From positions 1-52,016 of the forward strand of contig QHYN01000204.1 of NCBI GenBank assembly GCA_003224145.1: a stretch of 52,016 bases of DNA. Direction: 5' to 3'. The position numbers and the translations under genes are program-made. The DNA comes from Acidobacteriota bacterium (GTDB lineage: Bacteria; Acidobacteriota; Terriglobia; Acidiferrales; UBA7541). Position 1 is the stretch's first letter, and the number at the start of each line of letters is the position of its first letter. Below, one piece after another: positions 42,236 to 51,207 of this stretch. The notes under the pieces are model-generated. The model had not been told where the DNA came from. It ran no database searches and saw nothing but the letters and a program-made list of their open reading frames with translations.

Positions 42236-42243
42236 TCTTCATC

Positions 42244-43833
42244 GTGGCTACTCAATCCCGCATGTTCGATGGCGCGCGCCCCGGCGAATTCGTCGAAACC
42301 GCTCCGCCTCGCGTCACTCTTCGCAACTACTTCTCGCACCCCTTCGATTCCGCCATTGCCGCCGCACGCACCTGCTACGCGCCTCGCCTGATCACTCCTG
42401 AAGAGATCACCGACAAGCAACGCCTCAACATCGGCGCGGCTACTTTCTACAGCGGCCATCACACCGTCTACCAGCACGCCCATTTTGAATTCGGCCTTGA
42501 AAACGTTAGCCGCCAGTTCGTTTGGTCTTTTCTCCACGCTCATCCCTTCTACAATTCTGAACAGCAGAGCCAGCGCTACGTCCGCCTCGACCGCGCTCAA
42601 GCCTACATCCCGCTCGTCTCGCTCTTCTTCGACGAAGTTTCGCGCCAAATTTATGAAGCCGCCATCGCCCGCGCGTGGCATTGCTATCGCGAGCTTTCCG
42701 CACTCTTGATCGGCGACGCCCGCAATATTCTCAATGACATTTGGCACGTTGGCCCCATGTCCCACCCCAAGCGCCTGCAAAAAATCGAGCGCGCCGCCGA
42801 AAAGCGCGCCATCGAAATCGCTCGTTACGTTTTACCCATCGCCGCCTTCACCACCATGGTGCACACGCTCTCCGGCATTGTCCTTCACCGCCTCTGGCGC
42901 ATGTGCTCCGCTTCCGACACGCCCAGCGAAGCCCGCAGCGTCATCGGCGCCATGGTCGCCCAGGTCAAGGAAATCGACGCTCAATTCTTCGATCGCTTCG
43001 GAACGGAGCCTCTCGAAGAATTGCCCGAATGGAAGGGAGCGCCTGCCAACGTTTCGAATGGCGAATCCTTCGCCCGCGAATTCGACGCCAAGCTCGCCGG
43101 CAAAACTTCCCGCCTTGTCGATTACTCGCCCAATGCCGTCCGCGTCATGGCCGAATCCTATCGTGCCGTCGCGGGCCTCATCGCCTCACAATGCTCCGAC
43201 GCCGAGGCCCTCGACCGCCTGCTCAACCCCGCGCGCAATCTCTACCGCCTCGAAACGCTCAACGTCGGGGTCCACGCTCCCATGATGCGCGCTCTCCAGC
43301 ACGTCAACTACACCTTCGCCAAAAAAATCAGCCACACCGCCGACAGTCAGGACCAGCGCCATCGCATGGTCCCTGGCTCGCGTCCTCTGCTCACCCTCGC
43401 CGACACGCGCGAACCCGACTACATCACGCCCGCGCTTCTCGCCGCCAACCCTCGCGCCAAAGAAGTCTACGATTGCGCCATGCACGACGCCTGGTCCGCC
43501 AAAAACGCGCTCCTCGACCGCGGCGTGCCCCTTGAAATCGCTCTCTACGTTCTCCCCAACGCCAAGTCCATCCGCCTCTACGAATCCGGCTCGCTCCTCC
43601 ATCTTCTCCACAAATGGACCATGCGCACGTGCTTCAACGCTCAGGAAGAAATCTATCAGGCCTCCATGGATGAAATCGCTCAGCTTCGTGAAGTCCATCC
43701 CGAGCTTACCCGCTACATCGGCCCGCCCTGCCATCTCCGCGCCGGCATCACCACGCCCATCTGCACCGAGGGCTCGCACTTCTGCGGCGTCAAAGTCTGG
43801 CTCGACTTCCCCAACATCTCCCGCCGCATCTAG
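42244..43833 (+). CDS. thyX: Tandem ThyX-type flavin-dependent thymidylate synthase
   Basis: The 529-residue product (GTG start; ATG at 42262 is an alternative) holds two ThyX-like domains. The first (about 15-230) has RLITPEE, GHHTVYQHAHFEFGL and a variant of the signature, HPFYNSEQQSQRYV. The second (about 250-520) has ISHTADSQDQRHRMVPGSRP, which retains RHR. ThyX makes dTMP from dUMP using FAD and methylene-tetrahydrofolate and normally acts as a tetramer of single-domain subunits; here each polypeptide supplies two domains and the signature residues are divided between them. The gene follows the rpmE terminator closely, with no obvious ribosome site. Confidence 0.85.
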   Translation: MATQSRMFDGARPGEFVETAPPRVTLRNYFSHPFDSAIAAARTCYAPRLITPEEITDKQRLNIGAATFYSGHHTVYQHAHFEFGLENVSRQFVWSFLHAHPFYNSEQQSQRYVRLDRAQAYIPLVSLFFDEVSRQIYEAAIARAWHCYRELSALLIGDARNILNDIWHVGPMSHPKRLQKIERAAEKRAIEIARYVLPIAAFTTMVHTLSGIVLHRLWRMCSASDTPSEARSVIGAMVAQVKEIDAQFFDRFGTEPLEELPEWKGAPANVSNGESFAREFDAKLAGKTSRLVDYSPNAVRVMAESYRAVAGLIASQCSDAEALDRLLNPARNLYRLETLNVGVHAPMMRALQHVNYTFAKKISHTADSQDQRHRMVPGSRPLLTLADTREPDYITPALLAANPRAKEVYDCAMHDAWSAKNALLDRGVPLEIALYVLPNAKSIRLYESGSLLHLLHKWTMRTCFNAQEEIYQASMDEIAQLREVHPELTRYIGPPCHLRAGITTPICTEGSHFCGVKVWLDFPNISRRI

Positions 43834-43955
43834 TTTGGTCGCGAGAACGGAACCGCCTCCCAAAAACGCATTTGATTTCATAACGATGTCGGCTCCCTCG
43901 ACCCTAGTAGACTGTGGTTGTTCAACGACCAGAGTTCGGGAGGAAGGAGCCGAAC

Positions 43956-44689
43956 ATGTTGATTATAGGCGTAGATTATCATCCGAGCTTTCAGCAAATC
44001 GCGTTTATGGATCAAGGAACTAGGGAGTGCGACGAACGGCGACTGTGCCACAGTGATGGAAGCAGAGAAGTTCTATCGGGACCTGAAGCAGAGAGGAGTC
44101 AGCGTTCGCGTGGGGATGGAGGCCACCGGATATGCACGCTGGTTCGAGCGGCTCCTGGCAGAACTGGGTTTTGAGCTGTGGATTGGAGATGCGGCGGAGA
44201 TAAAGACCAAGCGAGTCCGGAAGCAGAAGACCGATCGCCAGGATGCCCAACTTCTGCTGAAGCTGCTGTGGGAAGATCGCTTTCCTCGAATCTGGGTACC
44301 CAGTCCGGCGAATCGTGATCTGCGGCAATTGCTTTGGCATCGGCATCGACTGGTGCAGATGAGGATGCGCATCATGAATCAGCTGCAGGCCGCAGCCATG
44401 AACGAAGGGCTGAGACGCAAACCAGGACTGTGGAGTGAGCGGGACGGACCCAGTTAGTGTCGTTGCTGTTAGCTCCGTGGGCCACACGGCGCCGGCAAGA
44501 TTTGTTGGAGCTGCTGGACCGCTTGGACCCCACCATCAAGGAGTTAACCGCAGCCGTCGAGCAAGAAGCCAAGAAACCGCCCGAAGCATTGCGGCTGATG
44601 ACGCTCCCTGGCGTGGGCCCACTCACAGCGCTGGCCTTCCTGCTAATCAAAAAGAGTTTGACAGAGCCGACATTGTTAGAGATGTCCGG
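43956..44689 (+). pseudogene. Decayed IS110-family transposase
   Basis: Three frames together give an IS110-type DEDD transposase: MLIIGVDYHPSFQQIAFMD at 43956, then after a frameshift near 44060 MEAEKFYRDLKQRG..., GMEATGYARWFERLL, KTDRQDAQLLLKLL (the DxxDA part), and after a second frameshift near 44445 LAPWATRRRQDLLELL and LMTLPGVGPLTALAFLL. The C-terminal Ser-containing region is missing; the frame breaks at about 44689 where a short inverted-repeat element begins. The element is inactive. IS110 elements lack terminal inverted repeats, and no ends were mapped. Confidence 0.85.
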
Positions 44690-44790
44690 TAACCCCCAAT
44701 ACTTGCCAAACCTTTCTAAAGTCCGCTCCAAATCACGTGCCAGCGGTTAGTACCGGGTTTACACCTCTAGCCAGATTGGGGGTTTTTCCG
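44687..44790. mobile_element. Possible MITE-like fragment with imperfect terminal inverted repeats
   Basis: CGGT-AACCCCCAAT at 44687-44700 is mirrored by ATTGGGGGTTTTTCCG at 44775-44790. The roughly 104-bp segment interrupts the IS110 remnant. It codes for nothing recognisable. A simple bidirectional terminator is the alternative. Confidence 0.35.
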
Positions 44791-44842
44791 TATTGCAGGC
44801 CTACTGTTCCCGTGTGAGCCTGCGTGCCCAAGGGGTTCGCCG

Positions 44843-45679
44843 ATGCGGGAAAATGACTCTTTTGCGGTCAGCCCCGGGTCTACAGGTGGAGGACCGGGGA
44901 GAATCTTGGTCATTGCGGAAGATCCCTGGGCACGCGACACCATACGTGTCTTCTTGAGCAGCATGGGCTGTCACTGTGTCATGGCGTCTAGCATAGAGCA
45001 CGCTCTGGCCAAACTTGGCCAAGAAAACCCTGACGCCGCCATTGCGGATACGCATCGCACAACCGCCGCAACTTCGCCGAGACTTTCCGGGCTTGATGAA
45101 ATTTGTCGTCGCCTGCGTGGCCGCATCATTATCGTCACAGGTGAGGGTCACGACCCGGAAGTGGCTGCCTTGATTCAGAAATACTCTCTCCCTCGAATTT
45201 GGCGGGAACGCTTGCTTCAGGACCTCTGGGACACCCTCAATTCCTTGCCCCAGCCGAGTTCGGTAGTTCGCCGGGTCATCTACTCTGCCCGCCTCATCTT
45301 TGACAGCTTTCTGCAACCCGCGCCCGCCGGCATCCGGATTTCGCAGCCTGCCGGCCGACGGTTTGTGTACCAGGCATATAGCCTGATGGTTGATCTCGCC
45401 CTCGAGCCGTCCCAGACCGACTCCCGTCGCATCTCACTTGTTGGCCAGCTCTTGGATTCCGCCGAGCCGGAACGTCAGTTGGATGCTCTTTCGGTCGCGC
45501 TCCAGGGCCCCAAGGGGCCAATCGCCGTCGCGTCCACCAACAAGTTCGGGGAATTCCATTTCGAGCTCGACTTGGAGCAGAACGTCAAACTGGAGATCGA
45601 AACCGCTGCAAACCAGTGGATATCCCTCGTTTTGCCGCGTCAGGAGTGGTTCCAACGAGGTGTTGCGGGAGCTGCATAG
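44843..45679 (+). CDS. Pseudo-receiver protein with C-terminal beta-rich domain
   Basis: This 278-residue protein starts with a receiver-like domain (about 18-135): RILVIAEDPWARDTIRVFL and AAIADTH, where Asp is kept, but the usual Lys-Pro near the end of receivers is replaced by LPRIWRERL. It may therefore not be phosphorylated normally. The C-terminal half (about 150-275) has GRRFVYQAYSLMVDLALE, RISLVGQLLD and KFGEFHFELDL, a pattern seen in Acidobacteria proteins with carboxypeptidase-regulatory-like folds. AAGGGG lies 9 nt before the ATG. The secreted subtilase gene follows 77 bp downstream, probably in the same transcript. Confidence 0.7.
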   Translation: MRENDSFAVSPGSTGGGPGRILVIAEDPWARDTIRVFLSSMGCHCVMASSIEHALAKLGQENPDAAIADTHRTTAATSPRLSGLDEICRRLRGRIIIVTGEGHDPEVAALIQKYSLPRIWRERLLQDLWDTLNSLPQPSSVVRRVIYSARLIFDSFLQPAPAGIRISQPAGRRFVYQAYSLMVDLALEPSQTDSRRISLVGQLLDSAEPERQLDALSVALQGPKGPIAVASTNKFGEFHFELDLEQNVKLEIETAANQWISLVLPRQEWFQRGVAGAA

Positions 45680-45756
45680 CGCACCCCGGGAGGTTTTCTT
45701 AAACGGTCGCAAATCCTCAGTTCCGAAGGCTTACGAAATGAGGCGAGGAGCAGCAC

Positions 45757-47121
45757 ATGAAATGTAGGATTTTGTACCTCTTCCTATTCGCCTGTCTGTT
45801 ATCGGCGACGAGAGCCGCGCCGCAGACCTTATCGGTAGTTTCCACTACAACCACCAGCCTCTCAGCGACGGCCCCGGCCACCACCTACACCCGTTTCATC
45901 GTCCGGAATCCCGCCGGGCTCGCTCCTCTCCAGCAACTCTGCCTCACGCTTGGTTGCAATGTGGCTGGCGGTATCGATGGCAGCCTCGGCAAGGTTTTTC
46001 TGGTCACCGCCCCATCCGGGATCGATCCCAACGCCTTCCTGCAAACGCTTCGCAGCCAGCCAGGAGTCACAAACGCGGAACTCGACGCCCTGCTGAAAGT
46101 TATGCAGTCCACTACTCCCGCCGCGCCTGGCGGGCTCTGGGACTCCACCCCGGTGAATTATTTCGGCACTACCGTGTGGCACGGCTACGTCGCGCAGCCC
46201 GCCGGCACAATCGTCCGGCTCCCCGACACACAATCTGCCTTCAACGTAACCGGCGTCGGCATCGTTGCAGACATCGACACAGGAGTGGATCCCAATCATC
46301 CGGTTCTGCAACCCGTTTTGCTGCCCGGTTACGATTTCACCCGGAATCAGCCTGTTGGTTCGGAGATGAATGACTTCACTGGAGCGCCCCCACCGCCCAA
46401 CTCGACGAACATCGCCAATGTGAACCAATCCACTGCCGCGGTGTTGGACCAATCTACGGCCGCGGTCCTCGATGGAGGCCAGCAATATGCCGCATTCGGT
46501 CATGGGACTATGGTCGCTGGTATCATCCATCTCGTGGCGCCTACAGCGCAGATCATGCCTCTGAAGGCATTCCAGGCCGACGGCACCGGCTACTTGTCAA
46601 ACATCCTGCGTGCCATTTATTTTGCCGTGCAAAATGGCGCCAAAGTTATCAACATGAGTTTCAGCCTCCCAACCTATTCTTGGGAAATGGCCCAAGCCGC
46701 GAAGTATGCCGTTCGCCATCAGGTGATCTGCGTCGCTTCCGCGGGCAACGACGGGAAGGAAGAGATGGTCTTTCCGGCCGGGCTGGCCAGTGTCATAGGT
46801 GTAGCCTCCACCGCCAACGATGATACACGCTCGACATTCTCTAATTACGGTGAGGACCTTGTTTGGGTCGCGGCCCCAGGCGAAGGCGTGATCACCACGT
46901 ATCCCTTCGGCACTTACGCGGCCGGCTGGGGAACATCGTTCAGCACGCCCATGGTTTCAGGCGCGGCCGCCCTTTTGTTAAGTGTCAGCGCCAACTGTAA
47001 CGAGTCCTGCGCCGAAAAGTCTGTGGCCAACGCCGTGCCCCTTTCCTCCGATTTGAGCAACGGCCGCCTCGATCTCTACCAGGCCGTCTCCTACATCCGA
47101 AGCTCCCCCAGTTCACACTGA
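45757..47121 (+). CDS. Secreted subtilisin-like serine protease (S8 family)
   Basis: The 454-residue protein has a signal peptide (MKCRILYLFLFACLLSATRA), a propeptide-like region (about 25-125) and an S8 catalytic domain with the full triad: D174 in VADIDTGVD, H249 in AFGHGTMVAG, S394 in WGTSFSTPMVSG, and the oxyanion Asn331 in ASAGND. GAGGAG about 6 nt upstream supports the start. A short direct repeat (VNQSTAAVLDQSTAAVLDGG) lies just before the His motif. It is probably exported and self-processed. Its substrate is not known. Confidence 0.92.
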   Translation: MKCRILYLFLFACLLSATRAAPQTLSVVSTTTTSLSATAPATTYTRFIVRNPAGLAPLQQLCLTLGCNVAGGIDGSLGKVFLVTAPSGIDPNAFLQTLRSQPGVTNAELDALLKVMQSTTPAAPGGLWDSTPVNYFGTTVWHGYVAQPAGTIVRLPDTQSAFNVTGVGIVADIDTGVDPNHPVLQPVLLPGYDFTRNQPVGSEMNDFTGAPPPPNSTNIANVNQSTAAVLDQSTAAVLDGGQQYAAFGHGTMVAGIIHLVAPTAQIMPLKAFQADGTGYLSNILRAIYFAVQNGAKVINMSFSLPTYSWEMAQAAKYAVRHQVICVASAGNDGKEEMVFPAGLASVIGVASTANDDTRSTFSNYGEDLVWVAAPGEGVITTYPFGTYAAGWGTSFSTPMVSGAAALLLSVSANCNESCAEKSVANAVPLSSDLSNGRLDLYQAVSYIRSSPSSH

Positions 47122-47242
47122 GCGTATTCGAAGACGTGCCCCAGGCCCGCCAGGTTGTCCTAAAACAAATGGGCCCCCAGACAAGAAGGAGATTGTGGAT
47201 GAGCGACGGGATACTCGGAAATAATCCATATGCCTAATAATG

Positions 47243-47300
47243 CGCTTATCGGAGAAGTGGAATCGACGTCGAAATCAGCTGAGCAGATCTCCGATAAGCG
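47243..47300. repeat. 58-bp palindromic element with 13-bp inverted repeats
   Basis: CGCTTATCGGAGA (47243-47255) and TCTCCGATAAGCG (47288-47300) are perfect complements separated by 32 nt. A second small stem (GGGCTT/AAGCCC) follows at about 47301. It lies between the subtilase stop and the decayed nitroreductase, and has no U-tract typical of a terminator. A MITE remnant or IS end is possible. Confidence 0.45.
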
Positions 47301-47346
47301 GGCTTCACGATAAAGCCCTGACAATACCAGTCTTCCGGCAAGTCGG

Positions 47347-47854
47347 CTAGACAGTGCGAGCAGGAACGTTCTCGAAAACGCGGTGGCTGCGGGGGGCAGT
47401 TATAAAGTCGGATAGAGGTGCGTCGGGTGGAACGGAAAAGGTGCGCGGGAGAACGAACCCGCGTAGCGGCAATGCCTGGCGAGGGCCCAACACCTCTTTG
47501 AGCACGGCCCCGGCGCTCTCTGGAGGCAAATCCACAACAGTGATGGGTCGGAGGCTGCTACCCTCGGCTGAGTACGCTTTCACTTCACCGGCCGCACGAA
47601 GATTGCGCACCCAATTGGAGCTCTCCTGGCGATGTAGTGGAGACTAGAAAACTGCGACCATTGCGCTCGAATAGGTCTACAGGGAGTGGTGCGAGGCTCT
47701 CCTGACTTTCGGCCACGCACGGTGAGCAGCACCATCGGTCCCATGGGGAGGCCGGCGCGCAGAGTCCTTTGAGGATCCAGGTGACGGCAAGAAAGAGTTT
47801 GTGGCCCAGAGTCGGACCCTGGTGGGGGGACGCGGCCTGGACGGAGGCTGGCAT
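47347..47854 (-). pseudogene. Frameshifted deazaflavin(F420)-dependent nitroreductase-family gene
   Basis: Reading across three frames restores the family pattern: LGHKLFLAVTWILK, then LRAGLPMGPMVLLTVRGRKSG (with EPRTT next), then PLPVDLFERNGRSFLVSTTSPGE, then SSNWVRNLRAAGEVKA. At least three frameshifts (near 47760, 47690 and 47610) break it. The restored protein would be about 150 residues, typical of F420H2-dependent quinone reductase/nitroreductase relatives. It is a dead gene on the minus strand, flanked by a palindromic element. Confidence 0.75.
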
Positions 47855-48083
47855 GGTGCTGATCACCAGATGATACGCCCGGGCGGGCGAGAATCGGAAA
47901 GATAAATATCGAAAACAAAGGTTTCCAGGGCCTATGTTCGGCGCAGCCATTATGAGATAGTTTCTAGCTAATGAGACGCGCCCACCGGAAACTGTCCCGA
48001 GCACCCCTTCTCATCGGCCGTTCGCTTCGCCCCGAAACCGCGCTATCATTCTTACGCGTCTAACAAGTAGGGAGATACCTTCT

Positions 48084-48746
48084 GTGCCTTCATCTTTCCG
48101 CCCCCTCCTCGCGCTCCTCACTGCGGCCATACTACTACCCGCGCCCTGCTCTGCCTTCAACACTCCTTTGTCCGACGAAGCTGTCCGCGAAGCCTACTTC
48201 CTTGGCCAGCGCCACGACGACTTCATGGCTCGCCTTCTCAGCCGCTACACCAGATTCCTGCCTCCGCCTTCCACAGGCCCTCACATTTATGCCGTCACGT
48301 TTTTCACGCCCTTCGCTCTTCTCGTCCAGCATTCCAGCCGGCAATTGAACTACAGTGCCCAGCAGGCCGCAAAAGATCATCATGCCGACGATGAAATCGT
48401 TTCCATCTCGATCGAGATTCTGCTCACCCAATCCTATGGCGCTTTGATTACCAGGCCCACGAGTTCCCGCTCGGGCTCTCCCATCGGCTACCAGTTCCGC
48501 TCTTCCAGCTTCTGGCGCACGTTCGAGCTCCGCGTCTTCGATGGTGACGAAGAGATCACCACCGATGACCTCACCGGCGAACCCACTTACCTCTGTGCTT
48601 CAGAGGGGGGTTGCCGCCTCACAGGCGCGATCATCCATCTCAAATTACCCGCAACCGCCTTCAGCTCCGACACCGCCAGCATCGACATCACTCCGCCCGA
48701 AGGCGATCCCGTCGCCGTCGACTTCGACCTCTCCCGCCTCCGCTAA
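48084..48746 (+). CDS. Secreted protein of unknown function
   Basis: This 220-residue product has a signal peptide (MPSSFRPLLALLTAAILLPAPCSAF) from a GTG start, with GGGAGATA about 10 nt upstream. The mature part shows a helical start and then beta-rich segments (IYAVTFFTPFALLVQHS, IVSISIEILLTQSYGALIT, WRTFELRVFDGDEEI) and two Cys (CASEGGC). No known domain is recognised. Confidence 0.7.
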   Translation: MPSSFRPLLALLTAAILLPAPCSAFNTPLSDEAVREAYFLGQRHDDFMARLLSRYTRFLPPPSTGPHIYAVTFFTPFALLVQHSSRQLNYSAQQAAKDHHADDEIVSISIEILLTQSYGALITRPTSSRSGSPIGYQFRSSSFWRTFELRVFDGDEEITTDDLTGEPTYLCASEGGCRLTGAIIHLKLPATAFSSDTASIDITPPEGDPVAVDFDLSRLR

Positions 48747-48858
48747 TCCGTCAGCTCTGTGTCTGACGTCCGCGACGGCGTAACGTAGGGTTCCAATTCC
48801 ATCAATTTTCCTTGATTTTTCTTAGGTACTCGGGTATCATTACTCCCGTTCGGTAGTG

Positions 48859-48890
48859 CGCCTCGCATCCTTGCGAGGCGTTTCCTTTTT
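48859..48890 (+). terminator. First of two tandem intrinsic terminators
   Basis: CGCCTCGC and GCGAGGCG form a perfect 8-bp stem with loop ATCCTT, followed by TTTCCTTTTT. It lies 113 bp after the upstream gene and 69 bp before the next. Confidence 0.75.
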
Positions 48891-48895
48891 GTGCC

Positions 48896-48923
48896 GCCGA
48901 CATCCGCGTCGGCTCTTTTTTTT
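48896..48923 (+). terminator. Second tandem intrinsic terminator
   Basis: GCCGAC and GTCGGC pair around ATCCGC, followed by TCTTTTTTTT. It ends 36 bp before the next start codon. Both hairpins begin with GTGC and have an ATCC loop core, so they look duplicated. Confidence 0.75.
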
Positions 48924-48958
48924 AGCGAATCCCAAATTCAACTCTTAGGAGAAAAACC

Positions 48959-49801
48959 ATGCCATCTCTCAGTCCAAAGGACCGCGTGTCCCTGTGCCGT
49001 TTCACCTTCACTGATGGCCGCCGCTGCCGCACCCCCCGCACCAGCAGCCACCCGCATTTCTGCTACGATCACGCCCAAAAAGAGGCCCGCGCCTGCGCCG
49101 CCGAAACACTCGGCAAAGACCTCGCCTTCTTCTTTTCCGGCGACTACCTCTCGGCCAACGATCTCAGTACCGCCCTCGCACGCCTCATTCCCGCCGTCGT
49201 CCAGGGCCACGTCAAACCCCGCGCCGCCTCCACCATCGCCTATCTCCTACAAACTCTCGTCCAAGCCATCCGCATCTCTCAGGACGAATACATCAACGCC
49301 TTCGGCACCGACGGCTGGCGCAAAGCCATCCGCAGCTCGGTCAACGGCAATCTCGACTACCGCTTCCCACCCGACCCTGAACCCGGCCAGCCCGAATCAT
49401 CCCAATGCCAGTCGGCGCAGCCGCAAGCTCAAGCCTCCACTCCGGCCTCAACTCCAGTCTCTGCTCCACAACCAACTACTCCCCAGACTGCCCCAGCTTC
49501 AGCCCCAGCCGGTTCCCCCACCAACCACACCACGCCACCCCCAGCCCTAGCCTTATCTCCTGCAGCCGAGCCCCCGGCACCTGCCAACCAAGCCGCACCA
49601 CTCGCATCCCTGGCCGTATCGCCTGCAGCTGAGCCCCCGGCACCCACAAACCAAGCCCCAACAAGAGCATCTCAATCAAAAATTCTACCTCCGGCTACCC
49701 AATCTACTCCGCAATCCCAGCCCAACGCCCCCAATAGGGATCCCTACGCTGCGCATTTTGATTCCAACTACCGCCTCCGCGAATCGCCGAAACCCTTTTA
49801 G
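48959..49801 (+). CDS. Cys/His-motif protein with Pro/Ala-rich tail
   Basis: The 280-residue protein has an N-terminal metal-site-like pattern: Cys13, then RRCRTP (second Cys), then HFCYDH (Cys and His), followed by a helical region (about 40-135, ETLGKDLAFFFSGDYL and AASTIAYLLQTLVQAIRIS). The C-terminal half (about 145-260) is Pro/Ala/Ser/Thr/Gln-rich and disordered, with two copies of a block containing SPAAEPPAP. AGGAG 6 nt before the ATG supports the start. The gene sits right behind two intrinsic terminators. Function unknown; a zinc-binding regulatory or adaptor protein is a guess. Confidence 0.7.
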   Translation: MPSLSPKDRVSLCRFTFTDGRRCRTPRTSSHPHFCYDHAQKEARACAAETLGKDLAFFFSGDYLSANDLSTALARLIPAVVQGHVKPRAASTIAYLLQTLVQAIRISQDEYINAFGTDGWRKAIRSSVNGNLDYRFPPDPEPGQPESSQCQSAQPQAQASTPASTPVSAPQPTTPQTAPASAPAGSPTNHTTPPPALALSPAAEPPAPANQAAPLASLAVSPAAEPPAPTNQAPTRASQSKILPPATQSTPQSQPNAPNRDPYAAHFDSNYRLRESPKPF

Positions 49802-49936
49802 AATCAACACCTACAAACCTACCTCGCAACTGTTGATTCTAAATCACTTACGGTTACCGCTAAATCCTTTAGCTGCAACACTTACGAAAAACCCCAGGGG
49901 GAGGGGACAACGGATAACTGAGGATTGTCCGACTTT

Positions 49937-51064
49937 CTACGACCGCCACCTTAGCGTCACCGGCCCGTCCATCGGATGCACCATCGGCGTCCCGGTCCGC
50001 CGCGACTCGAGCAGATTCGCCTTCAGCGCAAAATACCATTTCGCTTGCCGGTCCGCGTCATCGATCAGCATCAGCCGCGGATTGTGCTTCAATCCTTCGG
50101 ACTGCTGGATCATGGTCTGCTGGTCCTGCCGCAGAAACTTTTTTGCAAACGGTCGAAAGAGGAAAACCGGAAGCGGTAAGTTCCACGCCGCCACAAAATC
50201 AATCCGGCAAAGGTCGCGCTGCACCGGCGTCACCGTCGCGCGGCTGGAAAACCATAGCTTCCCGCTTTGATCGATCTCCGTGCGTAAGTTAGGCAAGACG
50301 AAATCAATCGTCGTGGTCACCGGCTCGCCCGTAAATTTCTTCAACAACTGGTAGGGGGCGCTGTTTGTGCTCGGCGTATGCGGACTCATGCGGAAACCGT
50401 TCGGGATGGGCTCGAACTGCTTGGTCTTCTCGTGAATGCTCGCGCGTTTCCGCCAGAACCACGAGTGATGCACAAACGGCCCGTGCGCCGGGTCCATCAA
50501 TCCGATGATTCCGTGGTCAATGTGTGATGGCAGCTCGCACGAAAGATGCGTGATCTTGTACTTCTCGCTGAAGACCGCCAGCGCCGGCGCCGGCGAAATT
50601 TTCTCCGGCAGCCGCGAGTCTGGAGCATTCATGTACACCCAGACGTACCCGTCGCGCTCCTCGCAGGGATAATGCCCCGCGAAGATGCGCTCCACTTTCA
50701 GTTTATCTTGCGACGTCAGCGATGGAATTTCGACGCATTGGCCGCTGCACGCATCAAACCGCCATCCGTGGTAGCGACATTCGACGACCTCGCCCTCCAG
50801 GCGGCCGTACGATAGCGGCATTCCCCGGTGCGGGCATGCATCCCGCATCGCAAACACTTTTCCCTCGGCGGTCCGTCCCAGCACGAGTGGCACTTCCAGC
50901 AGTAGCGCCTTCGCGAGCTTCTGTCCGCGAAGTTCCGTGCTTCGCGCCGCCGGATACCAGAAGTCCCACAGGAAGCCCGGATCCGCCTCGCGCTCACTCT
51001 CGCGCGATGCCTCCCGCGCTGCCTCGGTGCTCCTCTGCAGTAATGTTCGCACCGCTTCACTCAT
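49937..51064 (-). CDS. Rieske [2Fe-2S] aromatic-ring oxygenase-like protein
   Basis: The start at 51064 (MSEAVRTLLQRS) gives a 375-residue protein; an upstream frame to 51220 overlaps the next gene and is not needed. The Rieske cluster motif CPHRG (C77, H79) and CRYHGW (C96, H99) is intact. The C-terminal domain has HIDHGIIGLMDPAHGPFVHH, which carries the two-His-Asp-type metal site of ring-hydroxylating oxygenases. The family adds oxygen to aromatic, sterol or pigment substrates. The substrate and the partner reductase are unknown; none is encoded nearby. Confidence 0.9.
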   Translation of the reverse strand: MSEAVRTLLQRSTEAAREASRESEREADPGFLWDFWYPAARSTELRGQKLAKALLLEVPLVLGRTAEGKVFAMRDACPHRGMPLSYGRLEGEVVECRYHGWRFDACSGQCVEIPSLTSQDKLKVERIFAGHYPCEERDGYVWVYMNAPDSRLPEKISPAPALAVFSEKYKITHLSCELPSHIDHGIIGLMDPAHGPFVHHSWFWRKRASIHEKTKQFEPIPNGFRMSPHTPSTNSAPYQLLKKFTGEPVTTTIDFVLPNLRTEIDQSGKLWFSSRATVTPVQRDLCRIDFVAAWNLPLPVFLFRPFAKKFLRQDQQTMIQQSEGLKHNPRLMLIDDADRQAKWYFALKANLLESRRTGTPMVHPMDGPVTLRWRS

Positions 51065-51207
51065 AGTCGTGGATGCATCGTAGTATACCGCTTCGCGCCA
51101 GAGCAACAGCGCCACAGGATGGTTTGGAGGGTGGATCAGTTCCCGATTGCCATGGACAACGGGACATTTGCGGCCTGAACCAGTAGAGTAGATGCATCGA
51201 GTATTCA

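Noticed and set aside
42154-42243. An N-terminal membrane leader on ThyX starting at 42154
   Set aside because: The ATG lies inside the rpmE terminator hairpin and the following CALCVLCALCV stretch is translated low-complexity DNA.
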